Shown: positions 7,858-18,338, counted from the stretch's first letter. The stretch: DNA of 64,000 nt from Candidatus Dormiibacterota bacterium (GCA_035635555.1 DASQAT010000041.1:1-64000); one strand, 5' to 3'. Program-made: numbers and translations. Notes: generated by a model not told the origin, from the letters alone.

Positions 7858-9549
7858 GTGACCAAGACGACACGGACCGACCACGTCAGGCACCCCCGCG
7901 CTCCCCTGCAGATTGTGCCGCTCGGGGGTGTCGGCGAGTTCGGCAGCAACTGCACCGTCCTGCGCCACGGCACCGACCTCGTCGTCATCGACGCCGGCCT
8001 GCTGTTCCCGGAGGAGCAATCGCTCGGGGTGAACTTCGTCATCCCGGACCTGTCGTACATCGAGGAGCGCGCCGCCGAAGTGCGCGGCATCCTCCTGACA
8101 CACGCCCACGAGGACCACGTGGGAGCCCTCCCCTGGCTGTTCGACAAAGTGCGCGTGCCGGTGTACGGCAGCGATTTCACGCTCGGCCTCGCGGCGCGCA
8201 AGCTGCGCGAGCACAACCTGCCGCACGAGAAGCATCTCAAGCGGGTGAAGGCCGGCGAGGAGATCCGCCTCGGCCCGTTCACGGTGGAGTTCATCCAGGT
8301 GACCCACAGCATCCCGGGTTCGTTCGGGCTCGCCGTCAAGACGCCCCAGGGCACCGTCGTCCACACCGGCGATTTCAAGATGGACCAGACGCCCATCGAC
8401 GGACACGGATTCGACTTCCAGAGCTTCTCGTTCCACGGCGACCAGGGGGTGCTCGCACTGCTCTCGGACAGCACCAACGCCGAGGTCCCCGGGTTCACCG
8501 GCTCGGAGCGCCAGGTGGGAGAGGCGCTGGACGGCGTGTTCCATCGCGCCACCGGGCGGATCGTGGTCAGCACGTTCGCCAGCAACGTGCACCGCATCCA
8601 GCAGGTCGTCGATCTCGCGGTGGCCCATCGCCGCAAAGTGGCGCTCGTCGGATCGAGCATGGTCTCGACGGCCGAGGTGGCCGCGAGCCTCGGCTACCTC
8701 AAGGCTGCCCCCGGCACTCTGATCGACGCCCGGGAGGCGGGCCGGCTCTCCGCCGGCCGCGTCGTCCTGGTCGCCGCCGGCAGCCAGGGGGAGCCGATGT
8801 CGGCCCTGTCCCGCATAGCACTCGACGATCACAAGGAGGTTTCGATCGACGCCGGAGACACCGTCGTGCTGTCGGCGCGCGCCATCCCCGGCAACGAGAA
8901 ATCGATCAACCGCGTCATCAACCACCTGTATCGCCGCGGGGCCGACGTGATCGTGGGGGGCCGTCCGCCGCTGCACGTCTCGGGGCACGCCAGCCGGGAG
9001 GAGCTCAAGATCATGCTCACGCTGACGCGCCCGCGCTACTTCATCCCGATCCACGGCGAGCTGCGCCAGATCCACAACCACGCCCGCCTGGCGGAGCAGG
9101 TGGGGGTGCCGCGCGAGCGCATCCTGCTGGGCACGAGCGGGGACGTGTTCGAGCTCGACGAGAAGGAGGCCCGGCTGGCCGGCAGGGTCGCCGCCGGGCG
9201 GGTGTTCATCGACGGCACTCTCGACGAGGTGGACGAGATCGTGGTGCGCGACCGCAGGCACATCTCCGAGGGGGGCATCGTCCTGGCGGTCGTCGCCATC
9301 GACCGGGGGTCGGGCAGGCTGGTCGGCGAGCCGGAGATCGTCAGCCGCGGTTTCGCCGCCGGCCCGGGGGATCAGGAGGTGCTGCGGGAGGCGGCGCGCC
9401 TGGTGCGCCGATCGGTCGAGTCCGCCACCCCCGAGGAGCGCGCCGATCGCGGCGTGATGAAGGCGTTGATCCAACGGGACCTGAAGCGGCATTTCCGCAA
9501 GACTCTCGACCGGCGCCCCATGATCATCCCCGCGATCATCGAGACCTAG
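7858..9549 (+). CDS. rnj: ribonuclease J
   Basis: A 563-residue metallo-beta-lactamase/beta-CASP ribonuclease with endo- and 5'-exonuclease activity in RNA decay and maturation. The zinc motif THAHEDHVG lies near residues 80-88, preceded by the family opening LGGVGEFGSNC. Later motifs include HTGDFKMD, DSTNAEVPG, the beta-CASP segment SGHASREEL and IHGELRQ. The GTG start at 7858 is supported by the family N-terminus and the TATAAT just upstream. Its end overlaps the end of the convergent glycosyltransferase gene by 14 bp. Confidence 0.96.
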   Translation: MTKTTRTDHVRHPRAPLQIVPLGGVGEFGSNCTVLRHGTDLVVIDAGLLFPEEQSLGVNFVIPDLSYIEERAAEVRGILLTHAHEDHVGALPWLFDKVRVPVYGSDFTLGLAARKLREHNLPHEKHLKRVKAGEEIRLGPFTVEFIQVTHSIPGSFGLAVKTPQGTVVHTGDFKMDQTPIDGHGFDFQSFSFHGDQGVLALLSDSTNAEVPGFTGSERQVGEALDGVFHRATGRIVVSTFASNVHRIQQVVDLAVAHRRKVALVGSSMVSTAEVAASLGYLKAAPGTLIDAREAGRLSAGRVVLVAAGSQGEPMSALSRIALDDHKEVSIDAGDTVVLSARAIPGNEKSINRVINHLYRRGADVIVGGRPPLHVSGHASREELKIMLTLTRPRYFIPIHGELRQIHNHARLAEQVGVPRERILLGTSGDVFELDEKEARLAGRVAAGRVFIDGTLDEVDEIVVRDRRHISEGGIVLAVVAIDRGSGRLVGEPEIVSRGFAAGPGDQEVLREAARLVRRSVESATPEERADRGVMKALIQRDLKRHFRKTLDRRPMIIPAIIET

Positions 9550-11071
9550 AGGGTTCCCCCGAGTCCGTCTGTCGCCGCTCGTACAGGTGGAGCGTGTACG
9601 ATTCCGGCGGCGTCCAGTTGAACCGGTGGTTCCGTTCGAGCACGAGGCTGTAGTCCCTGACGAACTCCGGATGGCGCATGATCGCCTCGTCGACCGGGAA
9701 GTCGTTGACGAGGACGAAGAACCGCGGCGCCTCGGCCAGGAGCCGCTCGACCGGGTACCGCTTGTGCAGGAAACCGCCCGGGGCGCGCGCGATCTCCCTG
9801 TCGGTGAGGCCGGAGATGTCGATGATCCTGAGACCCGTGTCGAAGCCGATCCGACCGATGTCCATCAGCGCCACCGCGTCACCCGGTCGGGCGCGCCCCT
9901 TCAGTTCATCGGCGACGGCATCGTGCGCGAAGCGGTACCCCGCCGCATTGACCGCCAGGCCGTCCGGGCCGTCCCGCGCGGCGTGGCCGGCCCACACGTA
10001 GCTCGCGACGAGCACCACCCCCAGAACCGCCGCGTAAGGCCGGAGCCCCCGCACCTCGCCGGCCAAGCCGCGAGCCGCCGCCACCATCAGCAGGACGATC
10101 ACCGGCAGCCCGGGGACCCAGAAGCGGAACAGGACCATCCAATCTCCACCTTCGAGCAGGACCGCCAGGCCGAGTGCCATCACCAGGAGCGTCGCCGAGC
10201 GCAATCGCGGCCGCGGCAGGCCGAACGCCACGATCCCCAGAAGGATCCCCACGCCGATAGCGCCGGTGAACGTGTCGTGGTACCCGAACCCGGGGGCGAG
10301 CGACGACACGAAACCCAGGGTGTACACCCGTCCGTCATGCACGGTGTCCATCCAGCCGGCCCCGGTCCTGGCGTAGAAGGTGTTCGGGAGCCAGTCGCCG
10401 AAGTAGAGACGACGGAATGCGAGAAGGGGAAAGAAGAAGGCCAGGACGACGCCGGACCATGCGAGGAGGTCACGGACCCGTCCACGAGCGCCCGGCCCCG
10501 GCCCATCGAGGACGCGACCGAGAAAGAGCGCCGCCACGAGGAGCAGCGCCTCCGGACGCATGAGCGTGGCGGCGCCGATCCACCCGGCCGAACGCCGTCC
10601 GGATCCGCGCTCCTGCTCCGCGACCTGGTCCCGCAGCGCCAGCACCAGGAGGAGAGCGTACGGGACAGTCTCCAGGGCGCCGACGCTCCAGTAGGCGAAG
10701 CCCGGGTGGGCCGCCAGGAGCACCGCGGCGGCCCCGTCCCAGGGATCGGGGCGGGCGCGCCCCGCGAGGCGCGCCGAGACGAACGGCAGCAGGAGGACGA
10801 CCGCGCACCCCGCCACCGCGGTCAGGACCGGAGTCACGACCGGCAGCTTCAGCCCGGCCGCCGCGAAGGGTGCCAGGAGAAGGGTCCAAAGAAAGCAGGT
10901 CACTCCCTCGACCCTCTCCCCAGGGTTGAATACAAAACCCGCGCCTCGCGCCAGGTTCGTGGCGTAGCGATAGACGATGAATGCGTCGTCGACCTGGTAA
11001 ACAGCCATCCAGGCGAACCAGGCGCACAGTGCGGCAAATCCAAGAGTTATGGCCCAGCGAACGGGTCTCAT
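9536..11071 (-). CDS. GT-C type membrane glycosyltransferase, AftB-like
   Basis: A 511-residue integral membrane protein with about ten hydrophobic segments. The first loop after TM1 carries an acidic Asp pair in VDDAFIVYRYATNLARG and then NPGERVEG. This pattern is shared by lipid-linked-sugar-dependent glycosyltransferases related to mycobacterial AftB. The C-terminal 120 residues form a likely extracytoplasmic domain. The donor and acceptor are unknown. A TAAGAT box 9 nt upstream of the ATG suggests a leaderless message. It diverges from ftsK. Confidence 0.75.
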   Translation of the reverse strand: MRPVRWAITLGFAALCAWFAWMAVYQVDDAFIVYRYATNLARGAGFVFNPGERVEGVTCFLWTLLLAPFAAAGLKLPVVTPVLTAVAGCAVVLLLPFVSARLAGRARPDPWDGAAAVLLAAHPGFAYWSVGALETVPYALLLVLALRDQVAEQERGSGRRSAGWIGAATLMRPEALLLVAALFLGRVLDGPGPGARGRVRDLLAWSGVVLAFFFPLLAFRRLYFGDWLPNTFYARTGAGWMDTVHDGRVYTLGFVSSLAPGFGYHDTFTGAIGVGILLGIVAFGLPRPRLRSATLLVMALGLAVLLEGGDWMVLFRFWVPGLPVIVLLMVAAARGLAGEVRGLRPYAAVLGVVLVASYVWAGHAARDGPDGLAVNAAGYRFAHDAVADELKGRARPGDAVALMDIGRIGFDTGLRIIDISGLTDREIARAPGGFLHKRYPVERLLAEAPRFFVLVNDFPVDEAIMRHPEFVRDYSLVLERNHRFNWTPPESYTLHLYERRQTDSGEPSRSR

Positions 11072-11080
11072 GACGGGCGA

Positions 11081-11086
11081 ATCTTA
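11081..11086 (-). promoter_or_regulatory. -10-like box for the GT-C gene
   Basis: On the minus strand this reads TAAGAT, 9 nt before the ATG at 11071. It is one of several -10 boxes in the window placed so close to a start codon that the mRNA would have almost no leader. Confidence 0.4.
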
Positions 11087-11116
11087 CCCCGCCGTCGCCC
11101 GGTCCCGCCGCGGTGG

Positions 11117-11122
11117 TAGAAT
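11117..11122 (+). promoter_or_regulatory. -10 box for ftsK
   Basis: TAGAAT lies 8 nt before the ATG at 11131. It supports that ATG over the in-frame GTG at 11113, which would lie upstream of the predicted transcription start. No SD sequence is present. Confidence 0.5.
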
Positions 11123-11130
11123 TCGCACTT

Positions 11131-13611
11131 ATGCGCGCCCGCAAGAGGACCGTTCCCTCCCGCCGCGAAACCCCGGTGGCCAGAGGCTTCTGGGCGGAGG
11201 CGATGGCCATAATCCTGATGGCCGTGGCCATCCTGCTGGTGCTGAGCCTCGCCTCCTATCACGCCGACGATCCTGTCCCCTGGCCCCTCGGGCAGTGGAC
11301 GAACGAGCCGGTGCACAACCTCGTCGGCATCGCCGGGGCGCTGTGCGCCGAGCTGCTCCAGCAGCTCCTCGGCTACGCGGCCTGGGCGGTGCCTCCCCTC
11401 CTTCTCCTCCTCGGCTGGGAGGTCTTCTGGCGCCGCAGCGGGAGGGCCTTCAGCCGCATCGCGGGCTGCCTCCTGCTGGTCCCGGCGGCCGCCGCCTGTC
11501 TGAGTCTTGTGTTCGACGAGGGAGTGGGGCCGCTGGCGCGACAGGCCGGCGGCTGGTTCGGATATGCCTTCGCCCACGTCCTGTCGCGTCTCCTGAACCG
11601 CTGGGGGGCCCTGGTCGCGGCGCTGGCGATCGTCATCACCAGCCTCCTGATCGTGACGCGCGCCTCGATCGTCGAGGCCCTGCGCGCCATCTCGGCGCGC
11701 GCCGCAGCGCTCATGCGGAACGCGTGGCTGGCCTGGGTCAGGCACCGCGAGGTCCGCCGGAAGGAGGCGCTGCGCCTCGAGGTGGCGCGTCGCCAGCGCG
11801 AGCGGCGCGCGGCGGTCGCGGCCGCCGCGGTGCCGGACGACGAGCCCCATATCGAGCCGCACGCCGCGGCGCCGATCCCGGTCGCCGCGACCGATCTCCT
11901 GGTGTCCGTACCGGCCGACGGCAAGGCCGTCGCGGCGGCCGCCGCCCGCCGCAGCGCCGCCCGCGCCGCGGCCGCGGCGAAAGGGAAGGCCGAGGCGCCG
12001 GCCGCGGGACAGCCCCAGTTCGACTTCGGCGAGACCCCGCCGCGTTACACGCCCCCTCCCCTGTCGCTCCTCAACCCGCCGACGCACGACGTGCAGGTGG
12101 ACGAGAAGGAGCTGGTCGAGACGGCGCGCATCCTGACCGAGAAGTGCCGCGAATTCGACGTCACCGGGCAGGTGATCGCCATCCAGCCCGGCCCGGTCGT
12201 GACGGTATTCGAGTTCAAGCCGGACCCCGGCGTGAAGTACAGCAAGATCGTCACGCTGTCGGAAGACCTGTGCCTGGCGATCGAGGCGGAGTCGATCCGC
12301 ATCGACCGCATCGCCGGCAAGTCGACCGTCGGCATGGAGGTGCCGAACAAGAAGCGCGAGACGATCTCCCTGCGCGAGCTCCTGGCGGGCGAGCGCTTCC
12401 AGAAATCCGCCGCGCCCCTCACGCTCGCCCTCGGCAAGGAGATCAACGGCGAGCCGTACTACGCCGACCTGGCGCGCATGCCGCACCTCCTGGTGGCCGG
12501 CTCGACGGGGTCGGGCAAGAGCGTCTCGGTGAACACCTTCCTGACGTCGATCCTCTACAAGTCGAGTCCCGAGGAAGTGAAGTTCATCATGATCGATCCG
12601 AAGCGCCTCGAGCTCGGCCTTTACGAGAATATCCCGCACCTCCTGACACCGCTCGTGACCGACACCAAGAAGGCGGCGAACGCGCTGCGCTGGGCGGTGC
12701 TGGAGATGGAGCGGCGCTACAAGCAGCTCGCCGAGGCCGGCGTCCGCGGCATCGACCAGTACAACCTGGTCGTCAGGCGCGACCTCAAGGAGCGCGCGGC
12801 CGCGGCCGGAGTCGCGACCGCTCCGGCCGACGGAACGGCGGCCGCCGCCGCGGCGACGGTGGAGGAGTCGGCCCCCCCGGCGAGCGCCCGCGTGCCGACA
12901 GTCGCCGGCGAGACGCCGAAGCCGTTGCCGTACGTGGTCATCGTCATCGACGAGCTGGCCGACCTGATGATGACCACCGGCATCGAGGTGGAAGAGGCGA
13001 TCACGCGTCTGGCGCAGATGGCCCGGGCGGTCGGAATCCATCTCATCCTGTCGACCCAGAGACCCTCGGTCGACATCATCACCGGCGTCATCAAGGCGAA
13101 CTTCCCCTGTCGCATCGCCATGCGCGTGTCGTCGAAGGTCGATTCACGCACCATCCTCGACAGCAACGGCGCGGAGCAGCTCCTGGGACAGGGGGACATG
13201 CTGTTCATCCCGCCCGGGTCGGCCCGTCTCATCCGCCTGCACGGACCCCTGGTCACCGAGGTCGAGGCGACCCGTATCGTGTCGTTCCTCAAGAAGCAGG
13301 CGAAGCCGCAGTACGACGAATCGGTGACCCGCGACGAGCCGCAGGGCGCCGCTGCGGGTGGAGCGGCGAGCGATGAGGACGTGGACCCGGCCTACGACCA
13401 GGCGGTGCGGCTGGCCGTCCAGATGGGGCAGATCTCAGTCTCCCACATCCAGCGCCGGCTGAAGCTGGGGTACGCGCGGGCCGCGCGACTCGTGGACATG
13501 ATGGAGCAGAACGGTATCGTCGGTCCCGCCGACGGCAGTAAGCCGCGCGAAGTTCTGGTCGAGCCGGAGTTCCTCGAACGGATGAACCAGATGCGCGAGG
13601 AGCGGACCTGA
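11131..13611 (+). CDS. ftsK: DNA translocase FtsK/SpoIIIE
   Basis: A membrane-anchored hexameric DNA pump that clears the chromosome from the division septum. It has 826 residues. The N-terminus has about four membrane helices (to about residue 190), followed by an Ala/Arg-rich linker. The motor domain carries Walker A near 457 (GSTGSGKS), IMIDPKRLEL, Walker B VVIVIDELADLMM and the STQRPSVDIITG segment. The C-terminal winged-helix gamma domain reads QISVSHIQRRLKLGYARAAR. An Ala-rich insert of about 40 residues lies between Walker A and Walker B. Confidence 0.95.
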   Translation: MRARKRTVPSRRETPVARGFWAEAMAIILMAVAILLVLSLASYHADDPVPWPLGQWTNEPVHNLVGIAGALCAELLQQLLGYAAWAVPPLLLLLGWEVFWRRSGRAFSRIAGCLLLVPAAAACLSLVFDEGVGPLARQAGGWFGYAFAHVLSRLLNRWGALVAALAIVITSLLIVTRASIVEALRAISARAAALMRNAWLAWVRHREVRRKEALRLEVARRQRERRAAVAAAAVPDDEPHIEPHAAAPIPVAATDLLVSVPADGKAVAAAAARRSAARAAAAAKGKAEAPAAGQPQFDFGETPPRYTPPPLSLLNPPTHDVQVDEKELVETARILTEKCREFDVTGQVIAIQPGPVVTVFEFKPDPGVKYSKIVTLSEDLCLAIEAESIRIDRIAGKSTVGMEVPNKKRETISLRELLAGERFQKSAAPLTLALGKEINGEPYYADLARMPHLLVAGSTGSGKSVSVNTFLTSILYKSSPEEVKFIMIDPKRLELGLYENIPHLLTPLVTDTKKAANALRWAVLEMERRYKQLAEAGVRGIDQYNLVVRRDLKERAAAAGVATAPADGTAAAAAATVEESAPPASARVPTVAGETPKPLPYVVIVIDELADLMMTTGIEVEEAITRLAQMARAVGIHLILSTQRPSVDIITGVIKANFPCRIAMRVSSKVDSRTILDSNGAEQLLGQGDMLFIPPGSARLIRLHGPLVTEVEATRIVSFLKKQAKPQYDESVTRDEPQGAAAGGAASDEDVDPAYDQAVRLAVQMGQISVSHIQRRLKLGYARAARLVDMMEQNGIVGPADGSKPREVLVEPEFLERMNQMREERT

Positions 13612-13636
13612 GGCTCCCCGCGCCTGCCGGAAGCGC

Positions 13637-14446
13637 TCAGCCGGCCGGGTCGAGGCGCAGGAAATCGGAATAGGTGAACAGGTTGTGCCGGCGGATCGAT
13701 TTGATCAGGATGCGCGCGTGGGTCCTGACCTCGACCCGGAGCGGCAGCCAGACTCCCTCTCCCACCGGTCCCGCCTCCATCCGCACCTCGAGGTCGTAGA
13801 TCTTCGACAGCGACAGAGCGATGCTGATCGGCCGCACCGTCTCGGCGCGGGCCGCCGCCAGATGGAACCCCTCCACGGTGATCCAGAGGCTCCCCTGCAT
13901 CGCCTTGGTGAACTTGGCTGCGAGGCCGCTGGTCCTGGGCTGCACGTCGTCGGGGCTGAAATCGAGCCGGTAGCAGTCGACGCCGTTCCGCACCTCCTCC
14001 CCCATGAAACGGTACGAGGACAGGTGCAGGAGCTGCCCGAGCGAGTAGCCGCTCTCCGTCTTCCCCTCGTCTCCGGCGAGAAGCGTCCTGTAGTGCTTGT
14101 TGAAGCTGGCCGAGCGCCGATGCAGGTCCCGTTCGGAGGGCTCCGCCGCCACACCGTTGTGGAGCACGAGCTCTTCGCGGAAGCCGTCCCCGTCGGGCGT
14201 CACGACGAACTCGAGATCGTCCCGGTCGACGACCCGGCCGGTGTCATCGAAGTCCTCGCGCTCCGATCGCCGGCCGAACCGGTAGTGCGACCAGGCCGTC
14301 ACATCGGCCTTCTGGACCTTTTGCGCTTCGCCCACGATGAACTGCAGGTCGGTCGGCGGCGCGGCCGTCTGGGACGGCCACTCCGGTGGTGCGCGCAACG
14401 CCAGGAGCACGACCGCCTGAGCCAGGATCCGCGACGCCGCGCGCAT
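13637..14446 (-). CDS. secreted protein, possibly LolA-like outer-membrane lipoprotein-sorting fold
   Basis: A 269-residue protein with an N-terminal hydrophobic segment that looks like a signal peptide. The rest alternates amphipathic strands, with segments such as GVDCYRLDFSP and GSLWITVEGFHLAAA. These resemble the half-barrel of LolA/MucB-type proteins that bind lipid or lipoprotein, but no diagnostic motif is seen, so the assignment is tentative. TAGGAT lies 6 nt upstream of the ATG. It converges on ftsK, with a 25-bp gap. Confidence 0.6.
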   Translation of the reverse strand: MRAASRILAQAVVLLALRAPPEWPSQTAAPPTDLQFIVGEAQKVQKADVTAWSHYRFGRRSEREDFDDTGRVVDRDDLEFVVTPDGDGFREELVLHNGVAAEPSERDLHRRSASFNKHYRTLLAGDEGKTESGYSLGQLLHLSSYRFMGEEVRNGVDCYRLDFSPDDVQPRTSGLAAKFTKAMQGSLWITVEGFHLAAARAETVRPISIALSLSKIYDLEVRMEAGPVGEGVWLPLRVEVRTHARILIKSIRRHNLFTYSDFLRLDPAG

Positions 14447-14452
14447 GGGCGG

Positions 14453-14458
14453 ATCCTA
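14453..14458 (-). promoter_or_regulatory. -10-like box for the LolA-like gene
   Basis: On the minus strand this reads TAGGAT, 6 nt before the ATG at 14446, with no room for an SD. It fits the leaderless pattern seen at several other genes in this window. Confidence 0.35.
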
Positions 14459-14503
14459 ACTCAGTTTCTGAAGGGGGTAGATGCCGGTTGCAAGGGGAGT
14501 GCG

Positions 14504-15379
14504 CTACTCATGCACCGGCCGGGGCAGCGCCGAACCTGAAGCGCCGTCGCTCTCCTTCCCCCTGAGACCCTCCCGCTTGACGCGGACGCTCTTGGCCGGG
14601 ATCCCGACGTTGATGTGATGGTCCGGCACGGGGCGCGTGACGACCCCCATGGTGCCGACCATGGCGTTCTTCCCCACCGTTGTCCCGGAGAGGACGACCG
14701 CGTGGTAGGTGATGCGCGCGCCGTCGCCGATCAGCGTCCGGCTGCAGGTGACGCGCTCAATGTCCTCGATGTCGTGGTTGTGCGAATAGATGTTGGCGTA
14801 GTCCGAGATCGACACACGGCTGCCGATGACGATCTCGCCGCGATCATCGAGCAGGACCTTGCGGTGGATCGTCGTGTTGTCCCCCACCGAGAGGTTGTAG
14901 CCGAACGACACCTCCACGTCGCGGAAGATCCGGACGTTCTCGCCGCAACGCTTGAAGATGTGCTTCGCCAGGAGCCGCCGCACCATGACGCCGAGGTGCA
15001 CGTTCTGTCCCAGGGGCGAGTGGTCGAACTGGATCCACAGCCACAGGAGCGGCTTGACCCTGTTGTAGCGCGCCGGGTCACATTCGGCGTAGTACTCGGC
15101 CTCGAGCGTGACGTTGCGCGGATCGAGCTGGGCGATGAGCAGCCGCTCGCCCGCGGGCCGCGAACCGTCCTCGATCAGGTCCGCGTAGCGCGGCCCTTCT
15201 CCGTAGTGGATCTCCGTCAGGACGTCGCGGCACAGGACGTCGCGGTCGACCTTCGGGTTTTCGAGACGGCTGCCGAGGTGCTCGATGAACCGTTCGTACA
15301 GTCGTGCGACGTCCTGGTTGGCGAGCGGGACGGGTCGCGAGGCCACCGTTCCTCCGTGCGCTGCGAGCGGCGCGCGCAT
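14504..15379 (-). CDS. hexapeptide-repeat (LbH) acyltransferase
   Basis: A 291-residue protein whose second half is a left-handed beta-helix with hexapeptide repeats (IVIGSRVSISDYANIYSH, TLIGDGARITYHAVVL). It ends with the typical INVGIPAKSVRVKREG of acetyltransferases acting on sugars or similar acceptors. The likely catalytic His lies in YSHNHD. The N-terminal 130 residues are a helical domain not typical of small acetyltransferases; it could set acceptor specificity. The substrate is unknown. A weak GACAAT box lies 8 nt upstream of the ATG. Confidence 0.8.
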   Translation of the reverse strand: MRAPLAAHGGTVASRPVPLANQDVARLYERFIEHLGSRLENPKVDRDVLCRDVLTEIHYGEGPRYADLIEDGSRPAGERLLIAQLDPRNVTLEAEYYAECDPARYNRVKPLLWLWIQFDHSPLGQNVHLGVMVRRLLAKHIFKRCGENVRIFRDVEVSFGYNLSVGDNTTIHRKVLLDDRGEIVIGSRVSISDYANIYSHNHDIEDIERVTCSRTLIGDGARITYHAVVLSGTTVGKNAMVGTMGVVTRPVPDHHINVGIPAKSVRVKREGLRGKESDGASGSALPRPVHE

Positions 15380-15460
15380 CGGCGAGGATTGTCCTGTAAA
15401 GAAGGCCGTGAGTCAATTCGCCGAAGCAGAAGAGGACGACGGCGTGGGGCTGCATGGGGC

Positions 15461-15489
15461 TTGAGTGCGGTGGCAAATGGTGTTATAGG
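15461..15489 (+). promoter_or_regulatory. sigma-70-type promoter of the propeller protein gene
   Basis: TTGAGT at 15461-15466 and TATAGG at 15484-15489 are separated by 17 bp. The predicted start near 15496 gives a leader of about 47 nt, with a strong SD (AAGGAGG at 15531-15537) before the ATG at 15543. Confidence 0.6.
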
Positions 15490-15542
15490 TCATGCATACG
15501 CAACGTGCCCGCCCGCGGCACCTCGCAACAAGGAGGTACGCC

Positions 15543-18305
15543 ATGCGGTTCCAGATGATACTGGCCCTGGTGTTTCTCGGAGTTGCAGTCGTCGGCGTCG
15601 ATGCCCACGGCTCCTGCACCGCGACAGTCCCCCTGTACCATGGCCTGGATTCCTATTTCGCATGCTCCGACAGCACACCTGTGTCGGCGCTTGCCTGGCA
15701 GGTGTCGAGCGCCACCGGCGTGAACAGCGGAACGGCGGACATCGTCAGCCCCGCTGCCCAGGGGGACGATCGCACGAGGATTTTCGCCGACTGGGGGAGC
15801 TACGGATTCCTTGGCTGTCCCATGACCGGCTATGTCGCGCAGCGGATCGCCCTGGTGGTGAGAGACGAGCAGGGCCGAGGGGTCATCGTGTCCGTCGGCG
15901 ACAGCGATCTGGGACTGGGCTATCTGATTGAGGCCGCCCACCCCTATGACGTCAGTTCCGGCCAAAGCACGCCACTGGCCTGCAGCGACGTCGCCGGCCA
16001 GCCGAAGGTGATCTCCCGGACGACGGAGGCCACGGGTCAGGTCACGCTCGCCCTGCATGTCGATCCTCCCGTCGTCTACAGTGATTGTGACCTGGATTCT
16101 CTCGGCAGGGTCCTGGGATCCTGCCGGGATGGATGGCAGGCCAACCCCGCTCCGGGTGCCCTCTACACCAGTGTCCAGCCGTGCAGCGGGCGCGTCGATC
16201 TTCGCCGCTCTCTATGGACGCCGACCGGTGTCGTTCCCGACGCCAACGGCGACGCGACCCTCACAGTGACTCCGCCGGGTGGCCCGGGGTGCCTGCTGGT
16301 GGGCGCGACCGCCACGATCGGCGGCTTCGAGTCGGGTGCCGTGCTTGGGTTCGTCCAGGTACCCGGCGCCGCCTGCGAGGATCGCGATGCAGACGGGTGG
16401 ACGGACTGCCAGGGAGATTGCGACGACCTGGACGCGTCGAGGCACCCCGGCAAGCCGGAAATCTGCGACGGCATCGACAACGACTGCGACGGCCGCATCG
16501 ACGACAATCTCATCGGTGTTGCCGAGGTTTGCGACGGTCTCGACAACAACTGCGATGGTGTCGTGGACAACGAGGGCGCATGTTCATTGCCCTGCCAGTC
16601 CTTGCAGAAGATCGGCGGCGACGCGCAGGAAACGAGTGGTGCATTGGGCCCCCGCACCCGCTCGACCATCTGGACGGGCACCGGATACGCGGTGGCCTGG
16701 TCGGATTCCCGCGACGGTGACGATGAGGAGATTTACCTGGCCCGCCTTTCAGGGTCGGGAGCCAAGATCGGCAGCGACGTCCGCGTCACCCATGCTCCGT
16801 TCCAGTCGATCCTCCCCAGGCTGGCATGGACCGGAACGGAATACGGTCTCGTCTGGCAGGATGCGAGAGACTCGACCACCGCTCTGGATGGACATTGGGA
16901 GGTGTACTTCGCACGTCTCAGCGCGGATGGGGTCAAGACCAGCGAGGACGTGCGTATCACCAACAGCGTGGACGACCTGCTGCCGGATTCGAGCGAACCT
17001 GCCATCGCCTGGACGGGATCAGAATACGGGATCGCATGGGTCGGCGCGTCGGGCGGCCGGCAGATCTATTTCACGCGGCTGGATCCCTCGGGCGGGAGGC
17101 TTCTCAGTCCCGTGCGCGTCACCCTGCCTCCGGCGAATGCGCTGCACCCTGCAATTGTCTGGACGGGCTCGGAGTACGGCCTGGTCTGGGTCGATTATCG
17201 AAACGGCTCAACCCTGGACATCCACTTCGTCCGGCTGGACGCGAGCGGCGCGAGGATTGGCGCGGAGACCCTCGTCTCCACGGTCCCTGACGATATCGAC
17301 GCTGCACCCTCGCTCACCTGGACGGGCAGCGAGTACGGCATCGTCTGGCGCGATCAACGCATGGGAAACCCGGAGATCTTCCTGGCCCGTCTGACGGCAA
17401 CGGGTGTCAAGATCGGCGACGACACCCGCGTCAGCAACGATCCCGGTCGATCCGATCTTCCCTCCGTCGTCTGGACAGGTTCCCAGTACGGGATCTCCTT
17501 CGTGGACGACCGAGAGGGAAACAATGAGGTATACCTCTCTCTTGTTGACGGGACGGGTGTGAAGGCAGGCCCGGACCTGCGGGTCACTTCGACACCCGGA
17601 TACTCGGGAGATGTGGCGCTGACCTGGACCGGGAATGAGTTCGGAGTGGCTTGGCGGGAGCCTGTACTCGGCAACAATGAGGTCTTCTTCACGCGCCTCG
17701 CCTGCAACTGCGTGGACAGGGATGGGGACGGGTTCCCGGTCTGCAGTGAATCCGACGACACGAGAGCGTCCGTCCATCCCGGAGCGGTGGAGATTTGCGA
17801 CGGCCTCGACAACAACGGCAACGGCCTGGTGGACGAAGACACGATCGGCGTGGATACAGATGGAGATGGCATCCATAACGTTTGCGACAATTGCCCGTCG
17901 GTTGCAAACACGACGCAGATCGATTTCGATCACGATCATGTCGGTGACGCCTGCGACACCTGTCCGACCATTCCGAATCCGGATCAAGATCCCGCGGTCT
18001 GTGAGCAGCGGATCGATCCGATCAGCATCTCCTTCACGAGCCTCCTGGGCCGGGGGGCGGGAACGGTCACCTGGACGACCACTCACGAAGTCGACGTCTC
18101 CTCCTTCAACATCGTGGTGTTCGATTCGCACGGGAACAGGAGCCCGCAGAACCTTGTCCCGATCCCGTGCGAGGAGTGCATTACCGGATCGCCGCATACC
18201 TACGTCTTCACGGTGCCCAAGCACAAGAGCGGGGCCAATACGTTCGTCGAGCTGGTGCGGAGGAACGGTACGATCGAGCTCTGGGGCCCGGCCTCGAGAC
18301 AGTAG
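15543..18305 (+). CDS. secreted MopE-like protein with seven propeller-type repeats
   Basis: A 920-residue exported protein. The signal peptide spans about residues 1-21. An N-terminal Cys-rich module (about 22-290) is shared with two other proteins in this window. A MopE-type metal-binding-like segment follows ([15 protein letters not shown]). Seven repeats of about 50 residues, each opening with WTGxEYGxxW, span about 370-720. A second MopE/thrombospondin-3 acidic stretch covers about 735-825 ([29 protein letters not shown]). A C-terminal module of about 95 residues contains PKHKSG. The ATG at 15543 is fixed by AAGGAGG 6 nt upstream. The function is unknown; Ca2+-binding and adhesion are plausible. 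Confidence 0.85.
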   Translation: MRFQMILALVFLGVAVVGVDAHGSCTATVPLYHGLDSYFACSDSTPVSALAWQVSSATGVNSGTADIVSPAAQGDDRTRIFADWGSYGFLGCPMTGYVAQRIALVVRDEQGRGVIVSVGDSDLGLGYLIEAAHPYDVSSGQSTPLACSDVAGQPKVISRTTEATGQVTLALHVDPPVVYSDCDLDSLGRVLGSCRDGWQANPAPGALYTSVQPCSGRVDLRRSLWTPTGVVPDANGDATLTVTPPGGPGCLLVGATATIGGFESGAVLGFVQVPGAACEDRDADGWTDCQGDCDDLDASRHPGKPEICDGIDNDCDGRIDDNLIGVAEVCDGLDNNCDGVVDNEGACSLPCQSLQKIGGDAQETSGALGPRTRSTIWTGTGYAVAWSDSRDGDDEEIYLARLSGSGAKIGSDVRVTHAPFQSILPRLAWTGTEYGLVWQDARDSTTALDGHWEVYFARLSADGVKTSEDVRITNSVDDLLPDSSEPAIAWTGSEYGIAWVGASGGRQIYFTRLDPSGGRLLSPVRVTLPPANALHPAIVWTGSEYGLVWVDYRNGSTLDIHFVRLDASGARIGAETLVSTVPDDIDAAPSLTWTGSEYGIVWRDQRMGNPEIFLARLTATGVKIGDDTRVSNDPGRSDLPSVVWTGSQYGISFVDDREGNNEVYLSLVDGTGVKAGPDLRVTSTPGYSGDVALTWTGNEFGVAWREPVLGNNEVFFTRLACNCVDRDGDGFPVCSESDDTRASVHPGAVEICDGLDNNGNGLVDEDTIGVDTDGDGIHNVCDNCPSVANTTQIDFDHDHVGDACDTCPTIPNPDQDPAVCEQRIDPISISFTSLLGRGAGTVTWTTTHEVDVSSFNIVVFDSHGNRSPQNLVPIPCEECITGSPHTYVFTVPKHKSGANTFVELVRRNGTIELWGPASRQ

Positions 18306-18338
18306 AATCGGCAAACGGGTCGCCCGCTTCCCCTCTGC

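Noticed and set aside
9587-11119. 510-codon plus-strand frame opposite the GT-C gene
   Set aside because: The translation is Arg/Glu/Pro/His-rich with no domain; the minus-strand gene has coherent membrane helices.
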